Part shown: piece after piece, positions 56,898-64,000 of the stretch | Position numbering within the stretch: the stretch's first letter is position 1 | Layout: every line of letters starts with the position of its first letter | From: Halomonas salipaludis | Lineage (GTDB): Bacteria; Pseudomonadota; Gammaproteobacteria; Pseudomonadales; Halomonadaceae | DNA length: 64,000 nucleotides | Assembly: GCF_002286975.1 (NCBI RefSeq) | Contig: NZ_NSKB01000001.1 | Coordinates: 188,733-252,732, forward strand | Direction of reading: 5' to 3' | Program-made: the position numbers and the translations under genes | The notes under the pieces: generated by a model | The model's input: only the letters and a program-made list of their open reading frames with translations | What the model was told of the DNA's origin: nothing | Databases searched by the model: none

Positions 56898-57538
56898 GCG
56901 AACCCCGCAATCTTGTGGGTCTGCAGCGACAGCTGCCAGCGCGGCGTGGCCAGGCAGTAGGCCAGGGTCGCCGCCAGTGTCGTGCCGTGGCCGCCACGCG
57001 GTGCCAGATCCATCGGCTGCAGGTAGAAGTGAGCGAAATCGAGTTCGGCGAAGCGCTCCGGCGGCGCTTCCGCTTGCGGATAGACCAGCTTGAGCTCGTC
57101 GCCGGCGGTGACCGCCAGCCGGCTGCTGCCCTTGGGGCTTACGCATAGCCAGTCGATGCCGGCGGGGGGCGCCAGGGTACCGTTGGTCTCCACGGCGATC
57201 TCGAAGCCAATCGCATGCAGGGCGTCGATCAACGCGGCGTCGAGCTGCAGCAGCGGCTCGCCGCCGGTAAAGACCACATAGGGCGTAGCCCCTTCACTGG
57301 CCACCGGCCACATCGCCTGCAAGTGCGCGGCCAGTTCCGCGGCGCTGGCGAAGCGACCGCCACCCTCGCCATCGACCCCGACAAAGTCGGTATCGCAGAA
57401 GGTGCACACGCTGCTGGCTCGATCCGCCTCGCGGCCGCTCCACAGGTTGCAGCCGCTGAAGCGGCAGAATACGCTGGCTCGCCCGGCACGGGCCCCTTCG
57501 CCCTGCAGAGTGTAGAAGGCCTCCTTGACGTGGTACAT
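56894..57538 (-). CDS. queE: 7-carboxy-7-deazaguanine synthase (radical SAM)
   Basis: Encodes 214 residues. QueE ring-contracts carboxytetrahydropterin to CDG in queuosine/preQ0 synthesis. The cluster ligands are Cys30, Cys45 and Cys48 (CNLWSG...CTFC), i.e. a CX14CX2C motif, a known variant of the standard radical SAM CX3CX2C. FTGGEPLLQLD and VETNGTLAPP follow. Between queC and the QueD-like gene, overlapping both by one and four bases. Confidence 0.95.
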   Translation of the reverse strand: MYHVKEAFYTLQGEGARAGRASVFCRFSGCNLWSGREADRASSVCTFCDTDFVGVDGEGGGRFASAAELAAHLQAMWPVASEGATPYVVFTGGEPLLQLDAALIDALHAIGFEIAVETNGTLAPPAGIDWLCVSPKGSSRLAVTAGDELKLVYPQAEAPPERFAELDFAHFYLQPMDLAPRGGHGTTLAATLAYCLATPRWQLSLQTHKIAGFA

Positions 57539-58233
57539 CAGCGCAATACCCCACTGTCGTGGCGCGGTGAATAGGCAATCGGATCGCCAACGCCGTTGGC
57601 GGCGAAGGCCGCCAGGCGCTCGCGGCAGCTGCCACAGCTGCCGCAGGCCAGCGCCTCGCCGCGATAGCAGGTCCAGGTCTCGGCGTAGTCGAGGCCCATG
57701 GCCAGGCCATCGGCGAGGATTTCGTCCTTGCTGCGGTACAGGTAGGGGGCGATGATCTCCACGGCATCGAAGTTGGCGATCGCCGCCACCGCGTTCATGC
57801 GCTCGACGAACTCGGGGCGACAGTCGGGGTAGAGCACGTGGTCGCCGCCGTGGGCGCCATAGTAGACCCGGGGCGCGCCGATATTGACTGCCTGGGCGAT
57901 GGCCAGCGAGAGCAGGATCATGTTGCGGTTGGGCACCACGGTGGCGGCCAGGTTGTCGGCGGCGTAGCCGCCGTCGGGCATCGCACGACTGGCATCGGTC
58001 AGCGCCGAGTTGTCGATCAGGCCGTGGATGGCGCGAATATCGACCACCTGATGGGCCACCGCGAGGTGCTCACAGACGCTGCGTGCCACGTCCAGCTCGC
58101 GGGCGTGGCGCTGGCCGTAGTCGAAGGAGAGCGCGTGGACGCGATGGCCTTCGCGCACGGCGCGGTGAAGCACGGTGTAGGAATCCATGCCGCCGGAGTA
58201 GATCACCACGGCGGGTCGAGTATCGGTTGTCAT
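57538..58233 (-). CDS. queC: 7-cyano-7-deazaguanine (preQ0) synthase
   Basis: Encodes 231 residues. QueC makes preQ0 from CDG, ammonia and ATP. The PP-loop is [14 protein letters not shown]; the zinc site has four Cys in [16 protein letters not shown]. The ATG at 58233 follows a family-like start [15 protein letters not shown]; upstream in-frame sequence is not family-like. First gene of queC-queE-queD-like-YkgJ. Confidence 0.96.
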   Translation of the reverse strand: MTTDTRPAVVIYSGGMDSYTVLHRAVREGHRVHALSFDYGQRHARELDVARSVCEHLAVAHQVVDIRAIHGLIDNSALTDASRAMPDGGYAADNLAATVVPNRNMILLSLAIAQAVNIGAPRVYYGAHGGDHVLYPDCRPEFVERMNAVAAIANFDAVEIIAPYLYRSKDEILADGLAMGLDYAETWTCYRGEALACGSCGSCRERLAAFAANGVGDPIAYSPRHDSGVLR

Positions 58234-58370
58234 GGGGCAGCCCTTGTCGGAGAATTTGTCCGGGGTCCGGTCCGGTAGCGGCGCCATTGTAGCCGCGCTG
58301 CTGGAGCCTGGCTATACGCCGGCCGGCCCGGTACTCTCGGGGCAGCGTCGTCACTACTGCAAGGATCGTC

Positions 58371-58781
58371 ATGGCCACCATTGAGCACAGCGCCATTCTG
58401 CCGGCTACCCCGGAGCGGGTCTTTGCCCTGCTCGAGCGGGTGGAGGACTTCGCCGACTACTCCGACCTGATCGAGGCCATCGAGCCGCTGGGCGGGCAGC
58501 GCTATCGCTGGCATGTGCACGCGGTGGGCATGGACTGGACCTTCGACGTCGAGATCACCGAGCGCCAGGCGCCCGAACGGCTGGCCTGGGAGTCGCTGGA
58601 CGGCGTGCGCAACCAGGGCTGCTACCGACTGCGCGAGGTCGGCGAGGGCACCGAGGTGTCGCTGACCATCGACTATCGCATCAACAACCGGCTGCTGGAG
58701 CGCGCCGTCAATCGTGCCGCCAAGCCGCTGGTCAATAGGGTCAGCCGGCAGATCCTGGAGCGCGTCGAGGCGCGTCTATAG
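58371..58781 (+). CDS. SRPBCC/START-like protein, RatA-like
   Basis: Encodes 136 residues, a single helix-grip fold: IEHSAILPATPERVFALLERVEDFADY at the start, WTFDVEITERQAPERLAWESL in the middle and INNRLLERAVNRAAKPLVN at the C-terminus. RatA/polyketide-cyclase-like members are annotated widely, with roles from ribosome association to ubiquinone binding; none can be assigned. Divergent from queC. Confidence 0.75.
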   Translation: MATIEHSAILPATPERVFALLERVEDFADYSDLIEAIEPLGGQRYRWHVHAVGMDWTFDVEITERQAPERLAWESLDGVRNQGCYRLREVGEGTEVSLTIDYRINNRLLERAVNRAAKPLVNRVSRQILERVEARL

Positions 58782-58880
58782 ACCGCAGCAGCGCTGCGTA
58801 AAAAACGTTGTTGCGGTTATGCGGCAGGGCTTATATTAGCGCTGTTGGAGCACCTGCTTCGGTACCTGGAACCTGCCGTC

Positions 58881-59027
58881 ATGTGGAAAAGCTTGATGCT
58901 GTGCGTGTCGATCCTGGTCGTGCAACTCAGCGTGTTGCATTACATCGATCAGCGAATTCAACCGGGCAACCCGGCCTCATCGATGCTTGCCCAGCAGGAT
59001 GACGATACGCCCCCGCCGATGGGTTAA
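58881..59027 (+). CDS. Putative small membrane protein
   Basis: A 48-residue frame begins with MWKSLMLCVSILVVQLSVL, one membrane helix, then a short polar tail ending DDDTPPPMG. A TATATT (58832-58837) with TTGTTG upstream is a plausible promoter. No strong ribosome site was seen. It ends just before repeat copy C. It may be real or a chance frame. Confidence 0.45.
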   Translation: MWKSLMLCVSILVVQLSVLHYIDQRIQPGNPASSMLAQQDDDTPPPMG

Positions 59028-59040
59028 CTGTTGCCGGCCT

Positions 59041-59241
59041 CGCTCGGGACTGATCCGCCGCTAGGCCTACGAGGGGGCGCCGTAAACCATCCCTGGGCGC
59101 TACCTGCGCCCTGCTGCGCTTTCGCATCCTGCTTCGCTTGCAGGACCGGGGCTGGCCATCCATGGCCAGCCCGTTCGGAGCAGTGTTCCTCACCCATGGC
59201 GCAGAACCCCCTCTTCGACCTGCCGCCGGCGTCCCTCGCTA
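59041..59241 (-). repeat. Dispersed structured repeat, copy C
   Basis: About 200 bp, reverse orientation relative to copy B. On the minus strand the closing arms are GAGGGGG (59213-59207) and CCCCCTC (59077-59071), still complementary although both differ from copies B and D. Inner hairpins CTGGCCAT/ATGGCCAG (59152-59169), TCCTGC/GCAGGA and GGGCGC/GCGCCC are present. It fills most of the 59028-59363 gap; the remaining 120 bases before the VTT gene hold its leader and nothing else recognised. Confidence 0.83.
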
Positions 59242-59363
59242 CCGACGCTGCTTGCTTTACTAGCGATTCGGAGATGGTTTGACGGTAGACGGCATGATGT
59301 CGGCGGCGTTTCGTGGCACCATTGGAGCCTTTTGAACTTGGCTGCAGAGGCTGGGAAGGCTCG

Positions 59364-60062
59364 ATGCAAAGCGACATGAACGACGAGGTGCGCGAAGCGC
59401 GCGGCCACTGGCGGCTGGTAGCGATCGGCGCCTCGCTCCTGATGGCGGTACTGCTGTGGGTGTGGCAGTCACCGGACTTGAGCGCTTTTCGCCAGTGGGC
59501 CGACGAGGCCTCTCACCACCCCTTGACCATGCTGGCGGTGATGGCGGTGATGGCCGTGACCCTGGCCGTGGGTCTGCCGGGCAGCATCGGCCTGTGGCTG
59601 ATTGCCCCGTTCCATCCGCCCTGGGTGGCCACCCTGATGCTGATCGTTGGTAGCGTCGGCGGTGCGCTCGGCGCCTACTGGCTGGCTGCCACCTTTCGCC
59701 AGCGCTACACTCCCAAGGGGCTGACACGGCGCATCATGTACGTCATGAGCCGGCGTAGCGACGCCTTGACCCAGTGCGCCTTTCGCGTGCTGCCGGGCTT
59801 TCCCCACTCGGTGATCAACTATGCCGCTGGCCTGCTGCACCTGCCGCTGCGCACCTTCGTGATTGCCGCGGTGATCGGATTGGGCATCAAATGGGCGGTG
59901 TATGCCAGCGCTATTCACGGCGCACTGGAAGCGGTGGAAACCGGCGATGCGTTGAGCATCGACGTGATCCTGCCGCTGTTGGCGCTGGCACTGCTGCTGC
60001 TGCTGGGGGCTGGGGTGAGGCGGGCGGTGGAGCGGCGCCGCGGAGAAGAGCGTCAGGGCTGA
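59364..60062 (+). CDS. VTT-domain (TVP38/DedA-like) membrane protein
   Basis: Encodes 232 residues with about five to six membrane segments. The VTT core is visible as VTLAVGLPGSIGLWLIAPFHP, GALGAYWLAATFRQRY and RVLPGFPHSVINYAAGLLHLPLRTF. Family members are implicated in lipid scrambling or membrane homeostasis; substrate unknown. The ATG at 59364 has GGGAAGG upstream. Converges with the HDOD-GGDEF gene five bases from its stop. Confidence 0.85.
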   Translation: MQSDMNDEVREARGHWRLVAIGASLLMAVLLWVWQSPDLSAFRQWADEASHHPLTMLAVMAVMAVTLAVGLPGSIGLWLIAPFHPPWVATLMLIVGSVGGALGAYWLAATFRQRYTPKGLTRRIMYVMSRRSDALTQCAFRVLPGFPHSVINYAAGLLHLPLRTFVIAAVIGLGIKWAVYASAIHGALEAVETGDALSIDVILPLLALALLLLLGAGVRRAVERRRGEERQG

Positions 60063-60066
60063 GTGC

Positions 60067-61689
60067 TTAGACACTGTCCTGCTGTGGTTCTTCCTCCACG
60101 CCATCACAGTAGCGGGCGATGCGTCCACGGCCGGCGCGCTTGGCGATATACATCGCCTGGTCGGCGGCCTGGATCAGGTCCTCGGCGTTGACGAAATCGC
60201 TGTCGACCAGGCTTACCACGCCCATTGAGGCGCTGACACGAATGGCGTTGTGGTCGACGGTCACCGCCAGGGTGCGTGACGCCATTCGCTGCTGCAGCGT
60301 CTCGGCCAGGCGCATAGCGGCCTCGGCTCCGGCGCCGGGCAAGAACAGTACGAACTCCTCCCCGCCGTAACGTCCCCCGAGTATGTCATGACTCAGCAGC
60401 TCCCGCAGCAGGCCGGCGAAACCCTTGAGCACTTCGTCGCCGAGTCGGTGGCCATGCTGGTCGTTGAGCTGCTTGAAGTAGTCGAGATCGATGAACACCA
60501 GGCTGAGTTCGTTTCCCTGGTCGAGTGCCTCGCGAAAATGCTGCTCGAGCAGCGCCTCGAGGTGGGCGCGATTGAAGAGGCCGGTTAGCGGATCATGGCT
60601 GACTCGCTGGGTGAGATCGGCCTGGCGCAGACGCAGGCGTTCGATCTCCAGGCGCTGGTTGAGCAGCTGCTGGCTGAGCTTGAGGTGGTGGGCATGTAGC
60701 TGCTGCTTGGCCTCGAGCAGGGTGCGGGTAGCGTCGAATTCCGGTGGGCAGCTGATATGCATCAGCTCTGCGGTAGGGGGCAGCGTTTCCTGCAGGCCGC
60801 AGAGTAGCTCTATCAAGGCGTCTTCATCGATGCCCAGCGTCGGTACCAACTCCCGCAACATGTCGGTCAGCGGCATGTCGTCCGTTGCGGCGTGATTGTC
60901 AGCAGCGGAGCAATCGAGCCACGCCTCGGCCAGCGGCCCGGCGGCATTGACGCAGCGCTGCCCGATCAATACCTGGTCCAGCGGTAGATGGCTGTTAGCA
61001 ATGCCGCTGACCAACTGCTTGGGTAGGCCCCAGCGCTGGGCCAGCCAGGCGCCAACCAGCGCATGATCGCAGCCCCACGCCTTGTGTTCGGCAGCACTCA
61101 ACGCTGCGTGGTCATCGACGCTTGACAGTAGCGCGGCGTAGCCCCGCCTCAGGCAGGCGTCGAGGGCCAGCATGCCGATATCCTGTAGCAGGCCAAGGGT
61201 AAAGGCGCGCCCCGGTGAGGGCAGCGCCAGCTGCCTGGCTAGCGTGTAGCTTGTCAGCGCGCTGATCAGCGCGCGCTGCCAGAAATAGCTCAGGTCGAGG
61301 CCGCGAGCGCGGAACTGCTGCTGACTGGCGAGTCCGAAGCCCAACGCTACCGACAGCGTGGCATCGATTCCCAGCCGGGTGATGGCTTCCTGGCAGGTCT
61401 CGGCGGGCGTGTCATAGGCGTGGAAGACGCTGTTGGCCAGTCCCAGTATGCGCAGGGTCAGGGCCGGGTCACGTTCGATGGCGGCGGTGAAATCCTGAAG
61501 GTTGGCATCCGGCGATTCAGCCAGGGCGACGATCTGCATCACCGACGCCGGCAGTGAGGGCAGGGCGCGATTGTCACCCAGTACCTTGGCCAGTGCGTCG
61601 GGGAGTACCAGGAGTGTATCGTCCTGAGAGTGGCCGGCGGGAGGGGCAGCACTGTGCGTCGCGCTGTCTTGCTCTGCGAAGGGGGGCAT
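60067..61689 (-). CDS. HDOD-GGDEF signalling protein (predicted diguanylate cyclase)
   Basis: Encodes 540 residues. An HDOD domain (about 30-240: ALPSLPASVMQIVALAESPDANLQDF, RDPALTLRILGLANS, FTLGLLQDIG) is followed by a coiled-coil-like linker and a GGDEF domain with active loop RYGGEEF and DPLTGLFNR. The synthase residues look intact, so it probably makes c-di-GMP; the Arg of the RxxD inhibitory site just before the loop is not seen (SHDILGGR). The start at 61689 has GGAG seven bases upstream. It lies downstream of flgN on the same strand, linking c-di-GMP to flagellar genes by position. Confidence 0.88.
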   Translation of the reverse strand: MPPFAEQDSATHSAAPPAGHSQDDTLLVLPDALAKVLGDNRALPSLPASVMQIVALAESPDANLQDFTAAIERDPALTLRILGLANSVFHAYDTPAETCQEAITRLGIDATLSVALGFGLASQQQFRARGLDLSYFWQRALISALTSYTLARQLALPSPGRAFTLGLLQDIGMLALDACLRRGYAALLSSVDDHAALSAAEHKAWGCDHALVGAWLAQRWGLPKQLVSGIANSHLPLDQVLIGQRCVNAAGPLAEAWLDCSAADNHAATDDMPLTDMLRELVPTLGIDEDALIELLCGLQETLPPTAELMHISCPPEFDATRTLLEAKQQLHAHHLKLSQQLLNQRLEIERLRLRQADLTQRVSHDPLTGLFNRAHLEALLEQHFREALDQGNELSLVFIDLDYFKQLNDQHGHRLGDEVLKGFAGLLRELLSHDILGGRYGGEEFVLFLPGAGAEAAMRLAETLQQRMASRTLAVTVDHNAIRVSASMGVVSLVDSDFVNAEDLIQAADQAMYIAKRAGRGRIARYCDGVEEEPQQDSV

Positions 61690-61823
61690 GCCGGTCTCCA
61701 TCCTGGTCTCTAGCTGCAAGGCCAGGAGCAGCGCATACCTCGAGGGCAGCGTGCCAGCCTGACGAATGTTATGTCGATGTAACCGACTATTGATCAGGCG
61801 CTGCGTTGAGGTCAAGGCTGGCG

Positions 61824-62276
61824 TCAGGCTTGTGAGGCGATTCCCGCCAATCCCTTGCGCTTGGCCTGGCCGTCTGGCCCATAGAGTGCCTTGCCGGCGG
61901 CCTCGTGCAGGAAGTTGAGCGTGCGTTGATTGTGACTGAGGCGGGTGGCGATCAGCTCGCCGTTCTGTGCATTCAGGTGGCGGGCGCGCTCGGCGCTGTC
62001 GCGCATCGCAAGCCAGGCGTCCAAACAGCCGGCATCGCGGGCCGCGGCCTCGGCGCCGGTCAGTCCCTCTGCGTAGCCGAGCTTGTGCTGGGCGCTGCGG
62101 CGCTGGCTCTCGAGTCGGTCGAGCTCATCGAACAGGGCCTGCTTGCCGGCCGCCAGCTCGTTGAGCTGCTGGCCATCCACGTGTCCGGCACAGAGCGCTT
62201 CACGCTCCTGCTCGAGCAGCGAGACCAGCGCCTCGAGGCGCTGCTGCTGGCGGGTCAGGTGGGCGACCAGGCTCAT
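61824..62276 (-). CDS. flgN: Flagellar hook-filament junction chaperone
   Basis: Encodes 150 residues, helical throughout, beginning MSLVAHLTRQQQRLEALVSLLEQE. FlgN holds FlgK and FlgL for export. Conserved C-terminal helix LSHNQRTLNFLHEAAGKALYGPDG matches the family. Its start overlaps the flgM stop (62273-62276), so the two are coupled. Followed downstream by the HDOD-GGDEF gene after 134 bases. Confidence 0.92.
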   Translation of the reverse strand: MSLVAHLTRQQQRLEALVSLLEQEREALCAGHVDGQQLNELAAGKQALFDELDRLESQRRSAQHKLGYAEGLTGAEAAARDAGCLDAWLAMRDSAERARHLNAQNGELIATRLSHNQRTLNFLHEAAGKALYGPDGQAKRKGLAGIASQA

Positions 62277-62569
62277 GAGCGCGGCTTGCCGCTGTCGTGA
62301 CCGAGCATGTCGCGCACGCTGTCGATCAAGCCGTCGGCGATGCGCTCGGCGCGGATGTCGAGCTTGCCGTCGCTGATCGCCTGGCGAATCTCCTCGACGC
62401 GGGCCATGTCGATGTCCTGGCCGCTGCTGGCGCCGGTATCGCTCAAATGCGTGACCGCTGCCGGGCTGCCGGGCTTGGCCGGCGCGTTGCCGGTCGCCGC
62501 CGTCTTGCTGGTATTGCCGGGCTCGCCTTGCTGTGGGCGCGCCAGGGGATGGGAGCTATCGATTTTCAC
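62273..62569 (-). CDS. flgM: Anti-sigma-28 factor
   Basis: Encodes 98 residues. A low-complexity N-terminal half is followed by the sigma-28 binding region VEEIRQAISDGKLDIRAERIADGLIDSVRDML. FlgM holds FliA until the hook is complete, then is secreted. The start is a GTG at 62569 with AGAGG six bases upstream, giving VKIDSSHPL; a longer frame would extend into its own promoter. A FliA-type promoter lies just upstream. Confidence 0.92.
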   Translation of the reverse strand: MKIDSSHPLARPQQGEPGNTSKTAATGNAPAKPGSPAAVTHLSDTGASSGQDIDMARVEEIRQAISDGKLDIRAERIADGLIDSVRDMLGHDSGKPRS

Positions 62570-62601
62570 GGGAAGCCTCTCTCGTTCAGTCCTTTCCCCT
62601 A

Positions 62602-62628
62602 GTATCGGCGGGGAGAGGGCGAACTTGA
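62602..62628 (-). promoter_or_regulatory. FliA (sigma-28) promoter of flgMN
   Basis: On the minus strand TCAAGTTC, an 11-base spacer and GCCGATAC match the sigma-28 consensus TAAAGTTT-N11-GCCGATAA. It lies 33 bases upstream of the flgM start. Confidence 0.85.
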
Positions 62629-62656
62629 ATACTATTTTTGACAAACGGCGCCGAGG

Positions 62657-63379
62657 TTAAAAATCGACGCTGAGCCGATTGCGGCCGCTGACCTCTGCGT
62701 TGAGTATCTCGCGATTGGCTAGCCGCACGCGGACCTCGCGGCCCATGCCGCCGCTGTCCAGGGCCTGTCCCTCGCGGCTGATCGCAAAGCCATTGCCTAC
62801 CGCTTCGATGCGTACCGAGGCGCCGCGTTCCACCAGCGTGACCTCGCGCAGCTGCTGCGAGGTAATGGCGCTGCCGGCGCGCAGTGCCCGGGCGCTCTCC
62901 TGGCCGATGACCTGATCGAGGTCGGTGAGTACGCCGCGCGGCAGGCTACCCAGTTCCGCTTCGCTGAGTTCGAGCATGTCGGCATTGATCACGGTGCCGG
63001 CGGGGATGTCCTGGCGCAACACCACATAGTCGCCGATTACCGCCACCGTGGCCTGCATGTAGCGGATTTGCTGGCCCTGATCGCCGCAGCGCACCCCCAC
63101 CGAGATCCGTCCCTGAGATGGGGCGCGTTCATTAGGGATAAACGGTTCCGGCGACTCGCACGCCGGCAGATGCGCCGAGGGCGGATGCACTTCGATATGC
63201 ACCTCGCTGCCCAGCGACTGGCTGCGCTCGTATAAAAAGCCGTGCACGCGCTCGACCAGCAACTGGCTTGAGGCGTCGGCGCTGGCCACCGTCGGCAGGC
63301 CCAGGCATAGCGCCGCCAGCAGTGCGGCCTGCCCCAGTCGCGGTGCAATAACAGTACGAACAAGATGAACTAGCGGCAT
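62657..63379 (-). CDS. flgA: Flagellar P-ring assembly chaperone
   Basis: Encodes 240 residues. A signal peptide covers about the first 33 residues ([23 protein letters not shown]), giving a periplasmic protein. The SAF-type C-terminal domain is visible: [64 protein letters not shown]. FlgA helps FlgI assemble in the P ring. The ATG at 63379 has AGAGGA upstream. Divergent from flgB. Confidence 0.93.
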   Translation of the reverse strand: MPLVHLVRTVIAPRLGQAALLAALCLGLPTVASADASSQLLVERVHGFLYERSQSLGSEVHIEVHPPSAHLPACESPEPFIPNERAPSQGRISVGVRCGDQGQQIRYMQATVAVIGDYVVLRQDIPAGTVINADMLELSEAELGSLPRGVLTDLDQVIGQESARALRAGSAITSQQLREVTLVERGASVRIEAVGNGFAISREGQALDSGGMGREVRVRLANREILNAEVSGRNRLSVDF

Positions 63380-63577
63380 GGTGACGTCCTCTGCAGCGCG
63401 CAGGCGAGGTTGACCGAGGATCACGATTCTAGGCCGCTTGGCAGAAACGCAACGCCGAAAATGACGCGCAAAGCGGCCCTTGTTTGTGACTTTGTCCTGA
63501 CGCCGGCTCATCTATTCTCCACGCTGACCCAATACCCCAAGGGCCGCCAACGGCCATCGAGAAGGGAGGCTCAGCGG

Positions 63578-63991
63578 ATGATCGACAAACTCTCGGGTGC
63601 CCTGAATTTCCATCAGGAAGCCCTCAATCTGCGCGCCGAGCGCCACGAAGTGCTGGCGGGCAATATCGCCAACGCCGACACGCCCAACTATAAGGCGCGC
63701 GACATGGATTTCTCCCGCGAGCTTTCCAAGGTGATGGAGAGCGGGCGGTCCGGTGGCCGTGGCCTGGCCCTGGCCACCACGTCGGCGCGGCACATTCCCG
63801 CCCAGGCCAGCGCACCGGCCACCCAAGAGCTGCTCTACCGGGTGCCGGACCAGCCGAGTCTGGATGGTAACACCGTGGACATGGACCGTGAGCGCACCCA
63901 GTTCGCCGATAACGCGGTGCGCTACCAGGCGGCACTGACCATGATCAACAGTCGCATTCAGGGCCTCAAGTCGGCCATGCAGTCCGAGTAA
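63578..63991 (+). CDS. flgB: Flagellar basal-body rod protein
   Basis: Encodes 137 residues, a complete proximal rod subunit. The N-terminal rod signature [20 protein letters not shown] is intact, and the C-terminal helix [17 protein letters not shown] is typical. Start ATG 63578 has GGGAGG seven bases upstream. The following CAGGAGCAG at the window edge looks like the flgC ribosome site. The 63380-63577 gap between flgA and flgB holds no promoter I could identify with confidence. Confidence 0.95.
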   Translation: MIDKLSGALNFHQEALNLRAERHEVLAGNIANADTPNYKARDMDFSRELSKVMESGRSGGRGLALATTSARHIPAQASAPATQELLYRVPDQPSLDGNTVDMDRERTQFADNAVRYQAALTMINSRIQGLKSAMQSE

Positions 63992-64000
63992 CAGGAGCAG

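Noticed and set aside
63380-63577. Sigma-54 promoter before flgB
   Set aside because: A TTGGCA near 63438 lacks a GC at the required distance, so no -24/-12 pair was accepted.

Overview
The window is a GC-rich, gene-dense bacterial chromosome segment. Protein similarity and gene order point to a gammaproteobacterium of the Halomonas/Halomonadaceae type: a psrA-like gene divergent from lexA, gcdH with gcdG, a large acnB, ppsR divergent from ppsA, mrp next to dcd, and purM-purN divergent from a PerM-like gene with hda. I see no phage, insertion sequence, integrase or CRISPR array. The content is mostly core metabolism plus a few unusual regulatory and repeat elements. The species assignment is inference.

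Layout. 1-8.4 kb: the tail of mrp/apbC, dcd, purMN, a PerM-like permease, hda, a secreted PQQ-type sugar dehydrogenase, a lipoprotein and fumC. 8.4-11.5 kb: a structured repeat, glpR divergent from glpK with a GlpR operator between them, and two identical tRNA-Val(GAC) genes. 11.5-14.8 kb: msrC and the metNIQ methionine importer. The metNIQ leader holds a sigma70 promoter, a SAM-II-like aptamer and an intrinsic terminator. 15-21 kb: riboflavin synthase, then a nucleobase salvage island (NCS2 purine permease, apt, gpt, ung, upp, uraA). 21-26.5 kb: an XRE-cupin regulator and a tightly overlapping molybdenum cofactor operon (mobA, mobB, moeA, a moaC-moaD fusion, moaE, moaA). 26.6-30.4 kb: an H-NS-like protein with an AT-hook tail, an RNase J-like enzyme, purU and a membrane protein.

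30.4-39.7 kb: dinB-lexA divergent from a PsrA-like TetR gene, a leaderless YkuD protein, nagZ, hpt, a LiuR-like MerR regulator with its operator and a 3-hydroxyisobutyryl-CoA hydrolase, then gcdH and gcdG for glutarate degradation. 39.7-50.4 kb: ppsR/ppsA, ggt, a membrane-anchored glycerophosphodiesterase, rraA and acnB. 50.7-58.2 kb: a DUF1289 protein, miaE, a 1297-residue SARP/pseudo-cyclase/STAND/TPR regulator, and a queuosine precursor operon (queC, queE, a two-module QueD-like protein and a YkgJ-type Cys cluster protein). 58.3-64 kb: an SRPBCC protein, a putative micro-protein, a VTT-domain membrane protein, an HDOD-GGDEF protein and flagellar genes flgN, flgM and flgA facing flgB.

The most novel-looking signal is a dispersed repeat of about 100-210 bp with four copies: about 8.40-8.58, 38.24-38.45, 43.15-43.25 and 59.04-59.24 kb. 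Where both ends are present, the ends pair into a long closing stem whose bases covary between copies, and up to three inner hairpins are also conserved. It looks like a structured RNA/DNA element or a non-autonomous mobile element, not a coding sequence. The SAM-II-type leader of metNIQ is the second strong signal. All computed structures and homologies here were read by eye and have not been tested with software.
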